Shown here in pieces: positions 1 through 12,700 of a stretch of 63,618 bases of DNA. A program made the position numbers and the translations under genes. The first letter of the stretch is position 1; every line of letters begins with the position of its first letter. The notes beneath the pieces are model-generated. The model did no database searches. It saw only the letters and a list, made by a program, of their open reading frames with translations, and had not been told where the DNA came from. This DNA is from Bacteroidota bacterium (GTDB taxonomy: Bacteria > Bacteroidota > Bacteroidia > Chitinophagales > Chitinophagaceae): NCBI GenBank assembly GCA_023422565.1, contig JAFAGR010000068.1, forward strand, positions 1-63,618. The letters run 5' to 3'.

Positions 1-3000
1 ATGCAGGGGGCGGCGCAGGAGGAGCAAGAAGTACAGCGGCAACCGGCGGGGCAGGCGGCACAGGTAATACATACAATGGAGGCAACGGCGGAACGGGAAC
101 CAGCAACGGAGCCGGTGGCGGTGGCGGTGCGGGAAATAATGGCAACGGAAACAACGGTACCAATACCGCTGCAGGAACAGGAGGTGCCGGGTTGCCAAAT
201 GCCGCACCCTACATTGGAGGAACGGGCGGAGCTGCCCGAACTAACGCGACCAATAATGGCTTCACGGGCAATGCACCCGGTGGAGGCGGTGGTGGTGGGA
301 AAAGCAACACAGCCACTTCATCCGGTGGAGCAGGCGCGGCGGGTAGGATTATTTTAACCTACTACCTTCCACCAACCATATCCGGGTTCACGCCTTCAGC
401 GGTATGCCCCGGTGTAAATGTCACCATTAACGGAACTGAATTTACAGGCGTGATTGCGGCGAATGTACTCATCAATGGCACTCCTGTTTCTTCCATAGTT
501 TCTAACACCGGTACGCAGATGGTGGTTACCCCCGCTCCCGGAACTACGAGCGGAAATATCAGCATAACCAATACGGGGGGAACAGTAGTGAGCGGAAGCC
601 CCCTGACAATTAATGAGCATTCCACACTGTCTCTTACAAGCGGGAACCCGAATCAGACATTCTGCCTCAATGGGGGTAGTTTTTCAGATATCGAATATGC
701 AGTAGGAGGAGGAGCAACAGGCGTGAATGTAACGGGCCTTCCGGCAGGAATTTCTTATAACCTGGTGGCAGGTGTTCTTACTATTTCGGGAACAGCCATT
801 GCGGATGGATCCTACCCATTCACGGTAACAACCACAGGCCCATGTAACAATCCAAGTTTGGGCGGCACGATCACCATAAACGGAGATGGTACCGGTACGC
901 TTTCATCAGCACCGGGTACGGATGCGCAGAGCGTTTGCCAGGGTTCCCCGATTACTGACATTACCTACAGTATTCCTGCCTTTGGTTTAACCTCAGTTAC
1001 CGTTTCCGGCCTGCCGGCAGGTGTCAGTTACAACTTTTCAAGCGGAATTCTAACCATAAGCGGTACACCAACGGCTTTTGGGGTTTTCAATTACACGGTT
1101 AATATTACGGGGCCTTGCACAAATAACTCACCTGCGGGAAGCATAACAGCGAACGAAGCCAGCTCGATAAATGTTACTTCAGGCAATGCCGCGCAAACGG
1201 TTTGCATAAACACGGCAATAGCATCAACTGATTTCACACGTGGAGGTTCATCAACCGGCTGGACGCTCACCGGTACACTACCGCCCGGCGTTTCGGGTAC
1301 GGATAACGGTAACGTATACACGATATCGGGCACACCGACCTCGGCAGGTTCATATGCCTACACGATAACGGCAGACGGCCCTTGCCCGGTTTCCACAAAC
1401 GGAACAATTGATGTGGACGACAACTCTACGCTTAGTCTAACATCCGCGGGAGCAACAACCGCCCAGACTGTATGTATCAACACGTCGATTGCCAACATAA
1501 TTTATGCAGTTGGTGGCGGTGGCACGGGTGCAATGGTTAGCGGTTTGCCGGCAGGAGTCAGTTATAATTTTTCGGCGGGCGTACTTACTATCAGCGGTGC
1601 TCCAACTGAGGCGGGTTCATTTTCCTATACCGTAACCACAACGGGCCCCTGCATCAACCCTTCGCTGGGCGGAACAATAGATGTAACGGCAGATGCAACC
1701 ATCACATTAACCTCGGGTGCCGGGTCAGATAATCAGACCTTCTGTATAAATAATGCGCTTCCGGTGAACATAACTTACGCAATTGGAGGATCGGGAACAG
1801 GAATATCTATTCAATCCGGTACGTTGCCGGCAGGTATGGCTTCCTTCTTCAGTGAAGGTGTGTTTACGATTACAGGCTTCGGGCTGGAAGCGGGCACATT
1901 CAATATCGTGCTTACGAGCGAGGGCCCCTGCGCGACCCCGACTGCAAGTGTTACTATCGTGGTGCAGGACAATTCCACCATTAACCTCAGTTCTGGTGCG
2001 GGCACAGATGCGCAAACCGCATGTATCAATACTGCGATTACGCCTATCAGTTATGCCATTGGGGGAGGTGGAACCGGAGCTAATGTAACGGGCCTGCCTG
2101 CAGGAGTTTCGGGCTCTTACAATGCCGGGGTATTTACCATTTCCGGAACGCCTTCCGAATCCGGGTCTTTCAGCTATACCGTTACTACAACGGGGCCCTG
2201 TGGTAATCTTCAGTCGGGCGGAACCATAGATGTGACCGGGGATGGAACAATCAGCCTTTCCTCCGCACCGGCAACAGCAAATCAAATGGTATGTGATGGA
2301 ACCGCAATTGACGACATCGTCTATACCATCGGTGGTTCGGCTACTTCAGCTTCCATCACCGCAGGCTCACTCCCCGCGGGTTTATCAGCCAACTACAATG
2401 CCGGGGTGTTCACCATCAGCGGTACGCCTACCTCTGCAGGTACTTTCAATTTCACGGTTTCTGCTACGGGGCCATGCGTGGATCCTTCATTAAATGGGTC
2501 GATCATTGTGAATGCATTGCCCACGCTAAGTTCAGCGCCTCCTGCTGCAACGATTTGCGTCGGAGATAATACCGCGCTTACGGCATCTTCCAATATCAAC
2601 TACCCGCCCGTTTTGGTAAATGAGCTGTTTAATGTAGCGGGCTCAGGCACCTTCAGCGCGGCCGGAACAAATTCGGGTGGAGGTACGGCTTTCCAGAATT
2701 TTACGAGTCCTAACCTTGCCGGCCTAACCACAATTACTAACAATAACAGCACAAGATTTATGATGGCTTCTGTAGCTGCTTTCGGCTCGGCGAACACCAA
2801 TTCGCAATTAACATCACCGGTGATCAATACGATCGGTTATTCTTCGCTCAGCCTCAGTTTCAGGCATACCTACGACCGTGGAAGCGAGGCGGGCGTATCC
2901 GTTCAGGTCTCTACTGATCCCGGAAACTCGGTTTGGCAGAATATAAATACGGCAGGAAACGTAATTGCAACCAACACCTATACCGCCAACCAGGGAGCGA

Positions 3001-5861
3001 ACAACAATTTCGTTACGGCCAATTTCAACCTGAATAATTTCCTGAACCAACCCAATTTGAGGATCAGGTTTAATTACGTGGCCAACGTTACATTCAGTAC
3101 TGCTTGGTGGGCAATTGATGATGTGAATATTTCGGGAACACCTTTACTACCGCTGTATGCCTGGAGTGCTGATACCGGCCCTTCAGAGAATGGCCTTCCT
3201 CCAAATGCGGGCACATTCCTCGCGGCCAACAGCAACATTTCTGTTGATCCGACTCAAACGACAACCTACACATTAAGCGTTCAGCATCCCGTAACGGGTT
3301 GTGAGAATTTGGGTGCACAATCTGCAGTTACCGTTAACCAGAACGGCACGATTGACCAGTCATCAGCAATTGGTACGGAAGCCCAAACTGTTTGCATCAA
3401 CACGGCTATTACAAATATTACCTACACCATTGGTGGTGCGGCAACAGGGGCGGAAATATCTGCAGGCTCCTTGCCGGCGGGACTAACGGGCACGTATAGT
3501 GGCGGAGTGTTCACTATCAGCGGTACGCCGACTGAGGCCGGTACATTCCCTTATACCGTTTCCACAACAGGTTCGCTTTGTATCAATCCTTCAATGGGCG
3601 GCAGTATTACAGTTACAGCGGATGCAACAATCTCTCTTTCATCTGCAGTAGGAACGGATGCGCAGACCGTTTGTATCAATACCGCTATAACCGATATTAC
3701 GTATGCTGTCGGAGGCAGCGGAGATGATGCTAGTATAACCTCGGGCACATTACCAAGTGGAGTAACGGGTTCATATAACGGTGGCGTATACACGATAAGT
3801 GGAACACCTTCGGAATCGGGAAGTTTTTCATACACCATCACTGCAAGCGGTCCATGCGAAAGCACACAGATAAGCGGAATCATTGAGATAACTGCAGATG
3901 GAACGATCGGTCTTTCTTCTGCTGAAGGAACCGATGCGCAATCAATATGCATCAACACCGCTGTTACCGACATCACTTATACCATTGGCGGAACGGCAAC
4001 CGGGGCCAACATTTCCGCAGGTGCTTTGCCTAATGGCGTATCCGGATCATTTAGCGGCGGCATATTTACGATAAGTGGAACACCAACAGAATCCGGATCA
4101 TTCTCTTATTCAGTTTCTGCAACAGGTTCAGGATGTGTGAACAACACGGCAAGCGGCACAATTGAAGTGATGCCGGAAGCAGTGATTGGGGTGATATCCG
4201 GCCCGGACGCCGTATGCGAATATGTGGCGCCGACAGGTAATTCCGCAATGTATACCTGCACATCGTCAGACCCGTCATCTGTGTTTAACTGGACCCTTCC
4301 TGTGGGTGCATCAAACATAAGCGGGCAGGGCACGGGAACTATATCCTTTACTTATCCTTCGGGCTTCACATCTGGAACAGTATCAGTGGATGTTACCAGC
4401 ACCTGCGGTATCGTTCAAAACCGCACATTTAATGTAGGCGCCACTACACCGGAAGCTCCTTTGGCGATAAACGGTCCGAAGAATGTGTGCCCTTATATCG
4501 GGCTGCCTACAGAGCTCACCTTTAGTATTGAACCTGTGGCGGGCGCTCTAAACTACAACTGGATACTTCCGCCTAGTTGCACCTATGTTTCAGGCCAGGG
4601 AACTACCAGCATTGTACTTACCGTGGGCGCTAACTTCCAGGCCACGGCAGACAAGGTGTTGCGTGTGCGTGTTGAATCAGGTTGTGGAAGCAGTGCATAT
4701 AAAACCTTGCACCTGTTGGCTCAATACCCAACAACGCCCGGCATAATTACCGGCCCTACGGATGTATGCTCCATCATAAATACGCCCACCGAGGCCACCT
4801 ATTACATCCGCAAGGTTACGGCAGCTACTTCCTACATATGGACCTTACCTCCAGGAGCCACCGCAGTGCATCCTGAAGGCCCGGGTGAGAATGATACTCT
4901 GATTAGAGTGACCTTCGACAATAGTTTTGTATCCTCACTCATAAGCGTGATCTCGGTAAATAATTGCCTCACAAGCGGATCGGCCAGAAGCATTATGGTT
5001 TATCGTAAGAACCCGCCAACTCCGGGTTTAATATCAGGCCCAACCAACGCCTGCGAGTTCTCTCTGCCTTCTGCTATACAGGCCTATTACACTATCCGGA
5101 AAATTCCGGTGGCCACTTCTTATACCTGGACTGTTCCTGCAGGGGCAACTGTAACGCATGAGAATGCACCGGGCGATAATGATACGGCTATCTACGTCAC
5201 TTATCCTAACGGCTACACAACGGGAAGTATCACCGTTAAGGCTGAGAACGGATGCGGTATTTCGGCAACGCGATCATTACTGGTTACAAGATTGAAGGTG
5301 GGAATGCCATCGCCGATAGATATTGCCATTGAGTCTATTTGTCCCAACAGGCAATTCACCTATTCGATTTCCGCAATGCCGCCCAATGCCACTTCACTGG
5401 TATGGACTGTACCACCGGGGGCAAGCATCGATTTCGGGCAGGGATCCACATCTATACTGGTTTCTTATCCCGGAACGGCCCTGGAAGGCATGGTAACTGT
5501 TCAGGCATTCAATAATTGCAGCGAAAGCCTGGTAAGAACGGTTGCCATAAAATTGCCCTCATGCCCGCCTGCGCCTAAATTACCAGTGAGGCCGGAATAT
5601 GTGGATGGCGGATCCGCGGACGAAATTGATGTGGCGCTTTATCCAAACCCAACCGTGTCAAGTTTCAGGCTCATGCTGAAATCTTCCGACAAGGGCAAAG
5701 CGAAAATGCGGGTGATGGATGTACAGGGTAGAGTACTGTTTGAGCAGGTTGTGATGCCCGGAGAGCTGAAGCAGCTTGGCGAAAACCTAAAAGCCGGCAG
5801 TTATTTTATAGAAGTGCAACAGGGAAATAAACGTAAGGCTGTTCGAGCGATAAAACTTTAA
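1..5861 (+). CDS. giant secreted repeat protein with T9SS sorting domain (5' end outside window)
   Basis: The frame is open from the first bases, so the true start lies upstream; the ATG at 192 is internal. Visible order: a Gly/Asn-rich low-complexity stretch (1-350); an IPT/TIG-like domain (about 363-615); seven cadherin/Ig-like repeats of roughly 80 residues, each with a single Cys near its start (QTVCINTA) and a TTGPC-like end (about 616-2515); a jelly-roll/MAM-like insert (about 2530-3340); three more such repeats (to about 4170); five PKD-like repeats with GPxxVCxY signatures; and a C-terminal type A T9SS sorting domain with YPNP near 5640 and the ending AGSYFIEVQ. Such proteins are exported through the outer membrane by T9SS and attached or released at the surface, commonly as adhesins. 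The specific ligand is unknown. It shares the insert and the C-terminal half architecture with the next gene, so the two are paralogues in part. Confidence 0.9.
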   Translation, partial: AGGGAGGARSTAATGGAGGTGNTYNGGNGGTGTSNGAGGGGGAGNNGNGNNGTNTAAGTGGAGLPNAAPYIGGTGGAARTNATNNGFTGNAPGGGGGGGKSNTATSSGGAGAAGRIILTYYLPPTISGFTPSAVCPGVNVTINGTEFTGVIAANVLINGTPVSSIVSNTGTQMVVTPAPGTTSGNISITNTGGTVVSGSPLTINEHSTLSLTSGNPNQTFCLNGGSFSDIEYAVGGGATGVNVTGLPAGISYNLVAGVLTISGTAIADGSYPFTVTTTGPCNNPSLGGTITINGDGTGTLSSAPGTDAQSVCQGSPITDITYSIPAFGLTSVTVSGLPAGVSYNFSSGILTISGTPTAFGVFNYTVNITGPCTNNSPAGSITANEASSINVTSGNAAQTVCINTAIASTDFTRGGSSTGWTLTGTLPPGVSGTDNGNVYTISGTPTSAGSYAYTITADGPCPVSTNGTIDVDDNSTLSLTSAGATTAQTVCINTSIANIIYAVGGGGTGAMVSGLPAGVSYNFSAGVLTISGAPTEAGSFSYTVTTTGPCINPSLGGTIDVTADATITLTSGAGSDNQTFCINNALPVNITYAIGGSGTGISIQSGTLPAGMASFFSEGVFTITGFGLEAGTFNIVLTSEGPCATPTASVTIVVQDNSTINLSSGAGTDAQTACINTAITPISYAIGGGGTGANVTGLPAGVSGSYNAGVFTISGTPSESGSFSYTVTTTGPCGNLQSGGTIDVTGDGTISLSSAPATANQMVCDGTAIDDIVYTIGGSATSASITAGSLPAGLSANYNAGVFTISGTPTSAGTFNFTVSATGPCVDPSLNGSIIVNALPTLSSAPPAATICVGDNTALTASSNINYPPVLVNELFNVAGSGTFSAAGTNSGGGTAFQNFTSPNLAGLTTITNNNSTRFMMASVAAFGSANTNSQLTSPVINTIGYSSLSLSFRHTYDRGSEAGVSVQVSTDPGNSVWQNINTAGNVIATNTYTANQGANNNFVTANFNLNNFLNQPNLRIRFNYVANVTFSTAWWAIDDVNISGTPLLPLYAWSADTGPSENGLPPNAGTFLAANSNISVDPTQTTTYTLSVQHPVTGCENLGAQSAVTVNQNGTIDQSSAIGTEAQTVCINTAITNITYTIGGAATGAEISAGSLPAGLTGTYSGGVFTISGTPTEAGTFPYTVSTTGSLCINPSMGGSITVTADATISLSSAVGTDAQTVCINTAITDITYAVGGSGDDASITSGTLPSGVTGSYNGGVYTISGTPSESGSFSYTITASGPCESTQISGIIEITADGTIGLSSAEGTDAQSICINTAVTDITYTIGGTATGANISAGALPNGVSGSFSGGIFTISGTPTESGSFSYSVSATGSGCVNNTASGTIEVMPEAVIGVISGPDAVCEYVAPTGNSAMYTCTSSDPSSVFNWTLPVGASNISGQGTGTISFTYPSGFTSGTVSVDVTSTCGIVQNRTFNVGATTPEAPLAINGPKNVCPYIGLPTELTFSIEPVAGALNYNWILPPSCTYVSGQGTTSIVLTVGANFQATADKVLRVRVESGCGSSAYKTLHLLAQYPTTPGIITGPTDVCSIINTPTEATYYIRKVTAATSYIWTLPPGATAVHPEGPGENDTLIRVTFDNSFVSSLISVISVNNCLTSGSARSIMVYRKNPPTPGLISGPTNACEFSLPSAIQAYYTIRKIPVATSYTWTVPAGATVTHENAPGDNDTAIYVTYPNGYTTGSITVKAENGCGISATRSLLVTRLKVGMPSPIDIAIESICPNRQFTYSISAMPPNATSLVWTVPPGASIDFGQGSTSILVSYPGTALEGMVTVQAFNNCSESLVRTVAIKLPSCPPAPKLPVRPEYVDGGSADEIDVALYPNPTVSSFRLMLKSSDKGKAKMRVMDVQGRVLFEQVVMPGELKQLGENLKAGSYFIEVQQGNKRKAVRAIKL

Positions 5862-5882
5862 TAAGCCTGAACCAATGAAAGC

Positions 5883-5916
5883 GATCCCCGGCCATTTGTG
5901 TCGGGGATCTTTTATT
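5883..5916 (+). terminator. Rho-independent terminator after first giant adhesin
   Basis: GATCCCCG (5883-5890) pairs perfectly with CGGGGATC (5902-5909) around an 11-nt loop, followed by TTTTATTTT. It lies 22 nt after the stop codon. Confidence 0.85.
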
Positions 5917-6741
5917 TTGACGAAAGGTTCTGAGCCTTACAAAAACGTATTTGAATTCATTACACGATACATCCTCGTTGACCCGTAACCGCGCCAGACG
6001 CGGGTTTGGGGAGGTAGCTTAACCTTTTGCTTGACTTTTTTAAGGTCAGGATAAACACGCATTATCGCTTAAAAGCGAGAGTTAGTGAGCAAACAAAGTT
6101 GATGTGGGTAAGAAGTATAGGGAATTATTTGGTTGTTGCCTGATCGAAACCAGAAAGATTTTTTTTCAAAGTTCAACCGGGAAGCTTTAACGGGGCAAGG
6201 AGGGGGAATCGTAAAGCGATTTCGGCCCTCAGGCAGAACTGCGGAGCGGAAGTTTGTGAACCCTGGCTCCTCTCGTAGGTTCAAAATTTCAAAATGAAGT
6301 CCGGTTTCCCCAGCCTCAAATTTCCACTTCAAATTCTGATATCACACTTACATAGTACTATAAAATCTTACGGGTTTAAAAGTTGTTCACATTCCCTCAA
6401 TTCTCTAATTGATTTTCAAGCTCATACATAAGCGCACGGCGGGTCAGGTTAAAAAAACATTAAAAAATTTGGATAATAGTATTTGTGCGACTATTTTGCA
6501 GCCGTATTTTTACCATTGTTCGAATTTCTACTGCGGTAATTACTATTGCAGTGTTTTCGGAGACTAACAGCTTTAAGCCTTATCCGCAGACAGACCCCTA
6601 CAGGTTAATTCCTGGCCGCTATCCATCGACGAACCCCTAACAGGTTAACCCCCTGAACCACTATCCTCGAAGCACCTCCAACACCTTAGCACATCCGTGA
6701 AATTCCATTAACCGGAAAAAAACAACCAAACTGACTGAACC
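5917..6741. other. 825-bp non-coding stretch
   Basis: No convincing gene. A 87-codon frame on the - strand (6069-6332) has no recognisable domain and a composition like translated intergenic DNA, so it is not called. The stretch holds a Pro/GC-rich block near 6180-6280 and two imperfect direct repeats at 6593-6670 just before the next gene. No clear TAnnTTTG promoter was found; TATTTTTA near 6507 and the region near 6480 are only near misses. Confidence 0.6.
6593..6670. repeat. imperfect tandem repeat, unit about 38-40 bp
   Basis: Two adjacent copies begin GACCCCTACAGGTTAA (6593) and GAACCCCTAACAGGTTAA (6631), and both continue with a CCTG..CC.CTATCC..CGA pattern. They sit 70-150 bp upstream of the start of the 2664-aa adhesin gene, so they fall in its likely leader or promoter region. 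Confidence 0.6.
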
Positions 6742-9700
6742 ATGCAATCTTTTCAACGCTGCTACCCGGCAGTACTGAATCAATCTCCCAAAGGCAAATT
6801 ATTTCGCTCATTTATACCTAAACAATCGTTTATGCGAACCTCTCTACCCCTAACCACCGGAAGAAAAGACTTCTTTTCCGGATCGGCAACACTGATGTTA
6901 TCAGTCGTCCTGCTTCTGGCCGGGCTATTCGCGGCGAATAGCGCCTCTGCCCAACAGGCAAGCAAGTACATATTTCAAACTTCGGGCTCAGCGTCACTTG
7001 CCCTTGATCGCAATGGCGCAACCGTTAACATGGGCTCGGGAACAACTCAGCTTGTAGGTGCGGGCCAGGATGATGGGCGTTCGGGCATAACAAGTATCGG
7101 CTTTACTTTTCCATTTATGGGAAGTAATACAACGCAATTTTCCGCATCGTCAAATGGGGCTATTCGTTTAGGAGGTACCTTGATTTCAGCTACGGCTTAT
7201 GGTAACTCTTTTCCTGTAAGCAGCCAGCAGATCATTGCTCCGTTTTGGGGAGATCTCGCAACCGCATCAAACGGAAAGGTGCATTATAAAGTTCAGGGAA
7301 CTTCACCCAATCGTGTGCTAATTGTGGAGTTTCTGAATATGGAGATCAATTATAACAGTTCTTCAGCCAATGGCACCTACCAGGCACGCCTATATGAAAA
7401 TGGAATAATCGAGTTTGTTTACGGAAGTATGTCTGTAGGAAATGTGGCTACAAATTCAGGAAACAACAGGAACTATGCGGTAGGTTTCTCGGAGACTACG
7501 GGCGCCGATAACCAGTTTAGTGTAGATGTAGATGCGCCGTATAACACGAGTACTACGGCAACCCGGATAATTAACACGATCAATTCAACGGGAGCGATCA
7601 CCGGATTAACAAGTACATCAGATGGCAGCAGGAGAAGCTTCACCTTCATCCCCAATGGATATCGCAGCCAAATGATTTCACTAAGCTACGGAAGTAATAC
7701 ATGGTGTGCCGGTGAAGCCCGGGATGTTACAGTAACCATTAAAAATATCGGAAACATAGCGTGGGATGATGTTGGGAAAGACATCAATATTGGATTGAAG
7801 TGGAATGTAGATAGTGACTATGGTGCAGGTCCAAGCTTTATTACCCGCCAGGATGCCGGAGGACTGGCCCCGGGCGCGACAGCCACCTTTACTTTCCCCG
7901 GCGTTGTGCCTCCGACCGGCGCAGGCACGGAAAACCTCACTGCCGACGTTGTTTATGAAGGCGTGTCATGGTTTGCCGGAAACAACTTAGTTGTTGGTCC
8001 CGGCAATACAGTGATCTCCTCACCCGCAATCACAAAAGTCGCTCTGCCGGGTGCAACTGTTGCCGCCGGTGCAGGAACATTCTGCAATTCCACAACCATC
8101 ACAGCTTCCGGCGGAACCGGAGGTACTATCTATTTTCAGGGAACAACATCCGGCGGAACTTCAATAGCAACAGCTTCAACATCGCAGGTAGTTACCAATT
8201 CGGGAACTTACTATTTCAGGTCACGTAATTCTAGTGGCTGTTGGGGAGCAGAGGGAAGCGTAACTGTTACTATAAACAAAAGCCCTACGATAAGCGTTCA
8301 GCCGCAATCTCAAACTATTTGCGAAGGCGGTTCGGTTAACCTGAGTGTAACGGCAACGGGTACTCCCGCGCCAACTTACCAATGGAAAAAGAATGGTAGC
8401 CCGATCGGCGGCGCTACATCATCAACCTATTCGATCCCTTCTGCAGTAAATGGAGATGGGGGCGCATACACAGTAGACGTTACCAATTTATGTTCAACAA
8501 TTACATCTTCTACTGCTAATGTGGTGGTGAACATTGCACCGGCGGTAACGGTTGACCCTGTTTCGCAAACGATCTGCGCAGGACAGCCCGTAACTTTCAC
8601 GGTAACTGCAACAGGAACAAATCTAAATTATCAGTGGAGAAAAGGCGGAGTGAACATAGGCGGAGCCACTGGTTCTTCTTATTCAATTGCATCAGTATCT
8701 CCCGGAGATGCGGGAAGTTATGATGTGGTTGTTTCCAATACCGGATGTACATCAGCTACGTCAGCATCGGCAACACTTACAGTTAATGAGCCGGCTGTTA
8801 TTACTCTTGATCCCCTTTCCCAGGCAGTTTGTGAAGGTGCCAACGTAACCTTTACAGCTTCGGCTACGGGAGTTCCCGGTGTAACCTATCAGTGGCAGAA
8901 AAATGGTTCTGACATCTTGGGTGAAACTACATCCTCCTTATCATTAACCGGCGTAACTGCTGCTGATAACGGTAGCTATACGGTTATTGCAACCAACCAT
9001 TGTAACAGTGCTACATCTGCAGCGGCAGTGCTTACCGTAAACGAAGCGCCTGCTGTAACCGCAGACCCTGCCTCGCAAACAATTTGCGCAGGCCAGCCGG
9101 TAACCTTTACCGTTAGTGCAACCGGAACTAATCTTACTTACCAATGGAGAAAGGGTGGTGTTGATATTAACGGAGCCACATTATCATCTTATACAATTGG
9201 AACAGTAGCTCCGGGCGATGCAGGAAATTATGATGTGGTTGTTTCTGCAAGCGGATGCGCATCAGCAACCTCTACAGCAGCAACGCTTTCTGTTAATGAA
9301 TCTCCGCTTATTACCTTAGATCCCGTTTCTCAAACCGTGTGCGAAGGCTCGAATGTAACGTTCACAGCTTCCGCATCAGGAACGCCTGCCGCAACTTATC
9401 AATGGCAAAAGGATGGTTTCGATATCGTGGGTGAAACCTCATCTTCATTAACGCTCAACGGTGTTAGTACGGCTGATAATGGAAATTATACAGTAATAGC
9501 CACAAACCTTTGTAACTCGGCAACATCCGCTGCTGCAACGCTTGTAGTGAATGTTGCCCCCGCTGTAACTGTTGATCCGGCTTCACAAACGATCTGCGCC
9601 GGACAGCCTGTAACCTTTACGGTGTCTGCAACAGGAACTAATCTTAACTACCAATGGAGAAAAGGCGGTGTGGATATTAATGGCGCTACATCGTCATCTT

Positions 9701-12700
9701 ATACAATTGCTGCCGTAGCTACCGGCGATGCTGGAAATTATGATGTAGTTGTTTCTAGCACCGGTTGTGCATCTGCAACTTCTGCAGCCGCAACACTTAC
9801 GGTGAACGAATCTCCGGTTATCACACTTAACCCGGTTTCTCAAACAGTTTGTGAAGGATCAAATGTAACCTTCACGGCTGCTGCATCGGGCGTACCCGCT
9901 GTAACCTATCAATGGCAGAAAGACGGTCTTGATATTGCAGGTGAAAACTCATCATCATTAACGATTAATAGTGTAACCACGGCGGATAACGGTGCTTACC
10001 GCGTGATAGCCACAAACACTTGCGGAGATGCAACTTCAACAGCAGCAACGCTTTTAGTGAATATTGCACCTGTTGTTACCGTTGATCCTGTATCACAAAC
10101 AATTTGCGCAGGCCAGCCGGTAACCTTCACCGTAACTGCCACTGGAACTAATCTTAATTATCAATGGAGGAAGAACGGTTCAAACATTGGCGGTGCAACA
10201 ACTTCCTCTTACTCGATCGCTTCAGCGGCATTGGCCGACGGCGGAACTTATGATGTAGTTGTTTCAAATACGGGTTGCACATCAGCCACATCAGCAGGAG
10301 CAGTACTTGTGGTGAATGCAAGACCTACTGCTGCAATAACAAGCGGAAATGCAACTATCTGCAGCACTTACCCGACAACGATTTCCGGTAATGTTACAGC
10401 ATCGGGAGCATGGACGCTAACGCTCAGCGACAACCAAACAACAAGCGGCACTGGAAACGGAACATTTAGTTTCACTGTTAGTCCTGCAAGCAATACAACC
10501 TATACACTTACTGCATTAACTGATGCGAATTGTACATCCATCGCTGCTGATCTGACAGGTGCTGCAGTGATTTCTACAAATCCGCTGCCTGCTGCAGTAA
10601 GCATTAACCCTTCGTCAGGTACAATTTGTAACGGTCAAAGCATAGCACTGGAAGCGATCGGTACAACTACTGAAACAGGTTCTGCATTCTCCGATAATTT
10701 TACAGGAGCGTCTACCCTGTCTTCTACAGGTTCAACTACCGGTAACCGGAGCCAAACATGGGCACGTGAAAATGTAAACACCAATGTAAACTCAACCGGC
10801 GTTTCGTTTAATCCGCCAAATGGAGGCGGTGGTTTGATAGTAGCGGTGAGCGCAGCTTCCGGAACTTTCGGAACTGCAACATCAAGTGCAAGTACCACCT
10901 TAACTTCTCCGGCTTTCAGCACAATTGGTTTCAATACGCTGGCACTGCAATACAACCATGCATACCTCGATGCCAATGTTAGCGGGTCCGCAGTTGTTCA
11001 GGTATCAACTGATAACACTAACTGGACAACAGTGTCAACCTATACCACTAACCAGGGAGGCAGCAGCTCATTTTCTTCTGTAAATACTGCATTGAATTCT
11101 TACGTAAATTATCCTTCGGTAAGAGTTCGCTTTGTTTACTCCGCTTCGGGTTCATCAGGTTTCTTTGCCGCACATGCATACTGGTGGGCGTTGGATGATA
11201 TCGCGATCAACGGCCAGTTGCTTCCATTGTATTCATGGACTGCCGACACAGGTTCCGGTGAAAACGGATTGCCTGCAGGTGCGGGAACTCCATCAGCAAC
11301 CAACAAGAACATTTCGGTTGATCCATCTGCAACTACAAATTATACACTTACTGCAACGAACCCGGTTACCGGTTGCGTTTCATCAGCAACATCTGCAATC
11401 GCGGTTAATGAAAGGCCAACTGCAGATTTAAGCGGCGGTTCGGTGTATTGCAACGGCCAAACAACCACTACAACACTTTCACTTGCCGTTACCGGTGCGG
11501 GCACCATCAGCGGAACTCTATCTGACGGAACACCTTTTAGTGGAACAGCGCCAACCATTACGGTTGATGTGACACCGGTTTCAACAACAACATACACCAT
11601 CGCAACACTTGCAGATGCGAACTGTACTTCAATTGCAGCTGATCTTTCAGGCAGCGCCACAGTTACCGTAAATGCAAGGCCGACGGCAGTGTTAAGCGGC
11701 GGCGCTTCTTATTGCAACGGCGATGTTACCACAACAACTCTCACGCTAACGGTTACGGGTAGCGGCACTATCAGCGGTACATTATCTGACGGTACGCCAT
11801 TCAGCGGAACCGCGCCAACCATCACTGTTGATGTTACGCCTTCTTCAACTACAACGTACACAATCGCTACGCTGGTAGATGCAAATTGCACTGCGATCGG
11901 CGGAGATATGACCGGTTCTGCAACTGTTACCATCAATCCATTGCTGCCTGTATCAGTAAGCATCGTTTCGTCTGATAACGATAATGAGATCTGCGACGGC
12001 GCTTCGGTAACCTTTACTGCAACTCCGGTTAACGGCGGTACATCTCCTTCTTACCAATGGTTGCTGAATGGCAATCCGGTTGGTGCAGACCAGGATACTT
12101 ATACCACAACTTCATTAGCTAACGGCGATGTAGTTTCTGTGGTACTCACTTCAAACATTACACCTTGCGCGGTTACAAACCCTGCAACAAGCAACAGCAT
12201 TGCAACAATAGTTAACGCTAATCAACCTGTTTCGGTTTCAATCGTTTCTTCTGAAAACGATAACGAGATCTGCGAGGGTACAAGTGTAACCTTTACTGCT
12301 ACTCCTGTAAATGGCGGGCCAACACCATCATACCAATGGTTGCTGAATGGTAATCCTGTAGGAACAGATCAGGATACTTACACAACAACTTCGCTCGCAA
12401 ACGGTGATGTGGTTTCAGTTGTACTTACATCTGACATCACTCCCTGCGCTACGCAAAACCCGGCAACAAGCAATTCAATTGCAACAGTTGTAAATGCAAA
12501 TCAACCTGTAAGCGTGGTGATATCTGCTGATGTAACTGCGGTTTGTGCAGGATCAGTGATCAACTTCTCATTGACACCAACCAATGAAGGAACAAACCCT
12601 GCATACCAATGGTATGTGAATGGAGTTGCTGTTACTGATTCAACAAACACCACCTTTGCTCCGGAATTCCTTGCAGATGGTGATGTGGTTACTGTTGTGC

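Noticed and set aside
1..357. 118-codon frame from the first ATG of the window
   Set aside because: Out of frame with the clearly coding Gly-rich frame of the first adhesin.
6069..6332. 87-codon - strand frame in the adhesin gap
   Set aside because: No domain, signal or ribosome-binding site, and residue make-up like translated intergenic DNA.
6480..6500. Promoter of the second giant adhesin (TTTG...TATTTG)
   Set aside because: Spacing within the TAnnTTTG element is off by one and the -33 to -7 distance is far too short.
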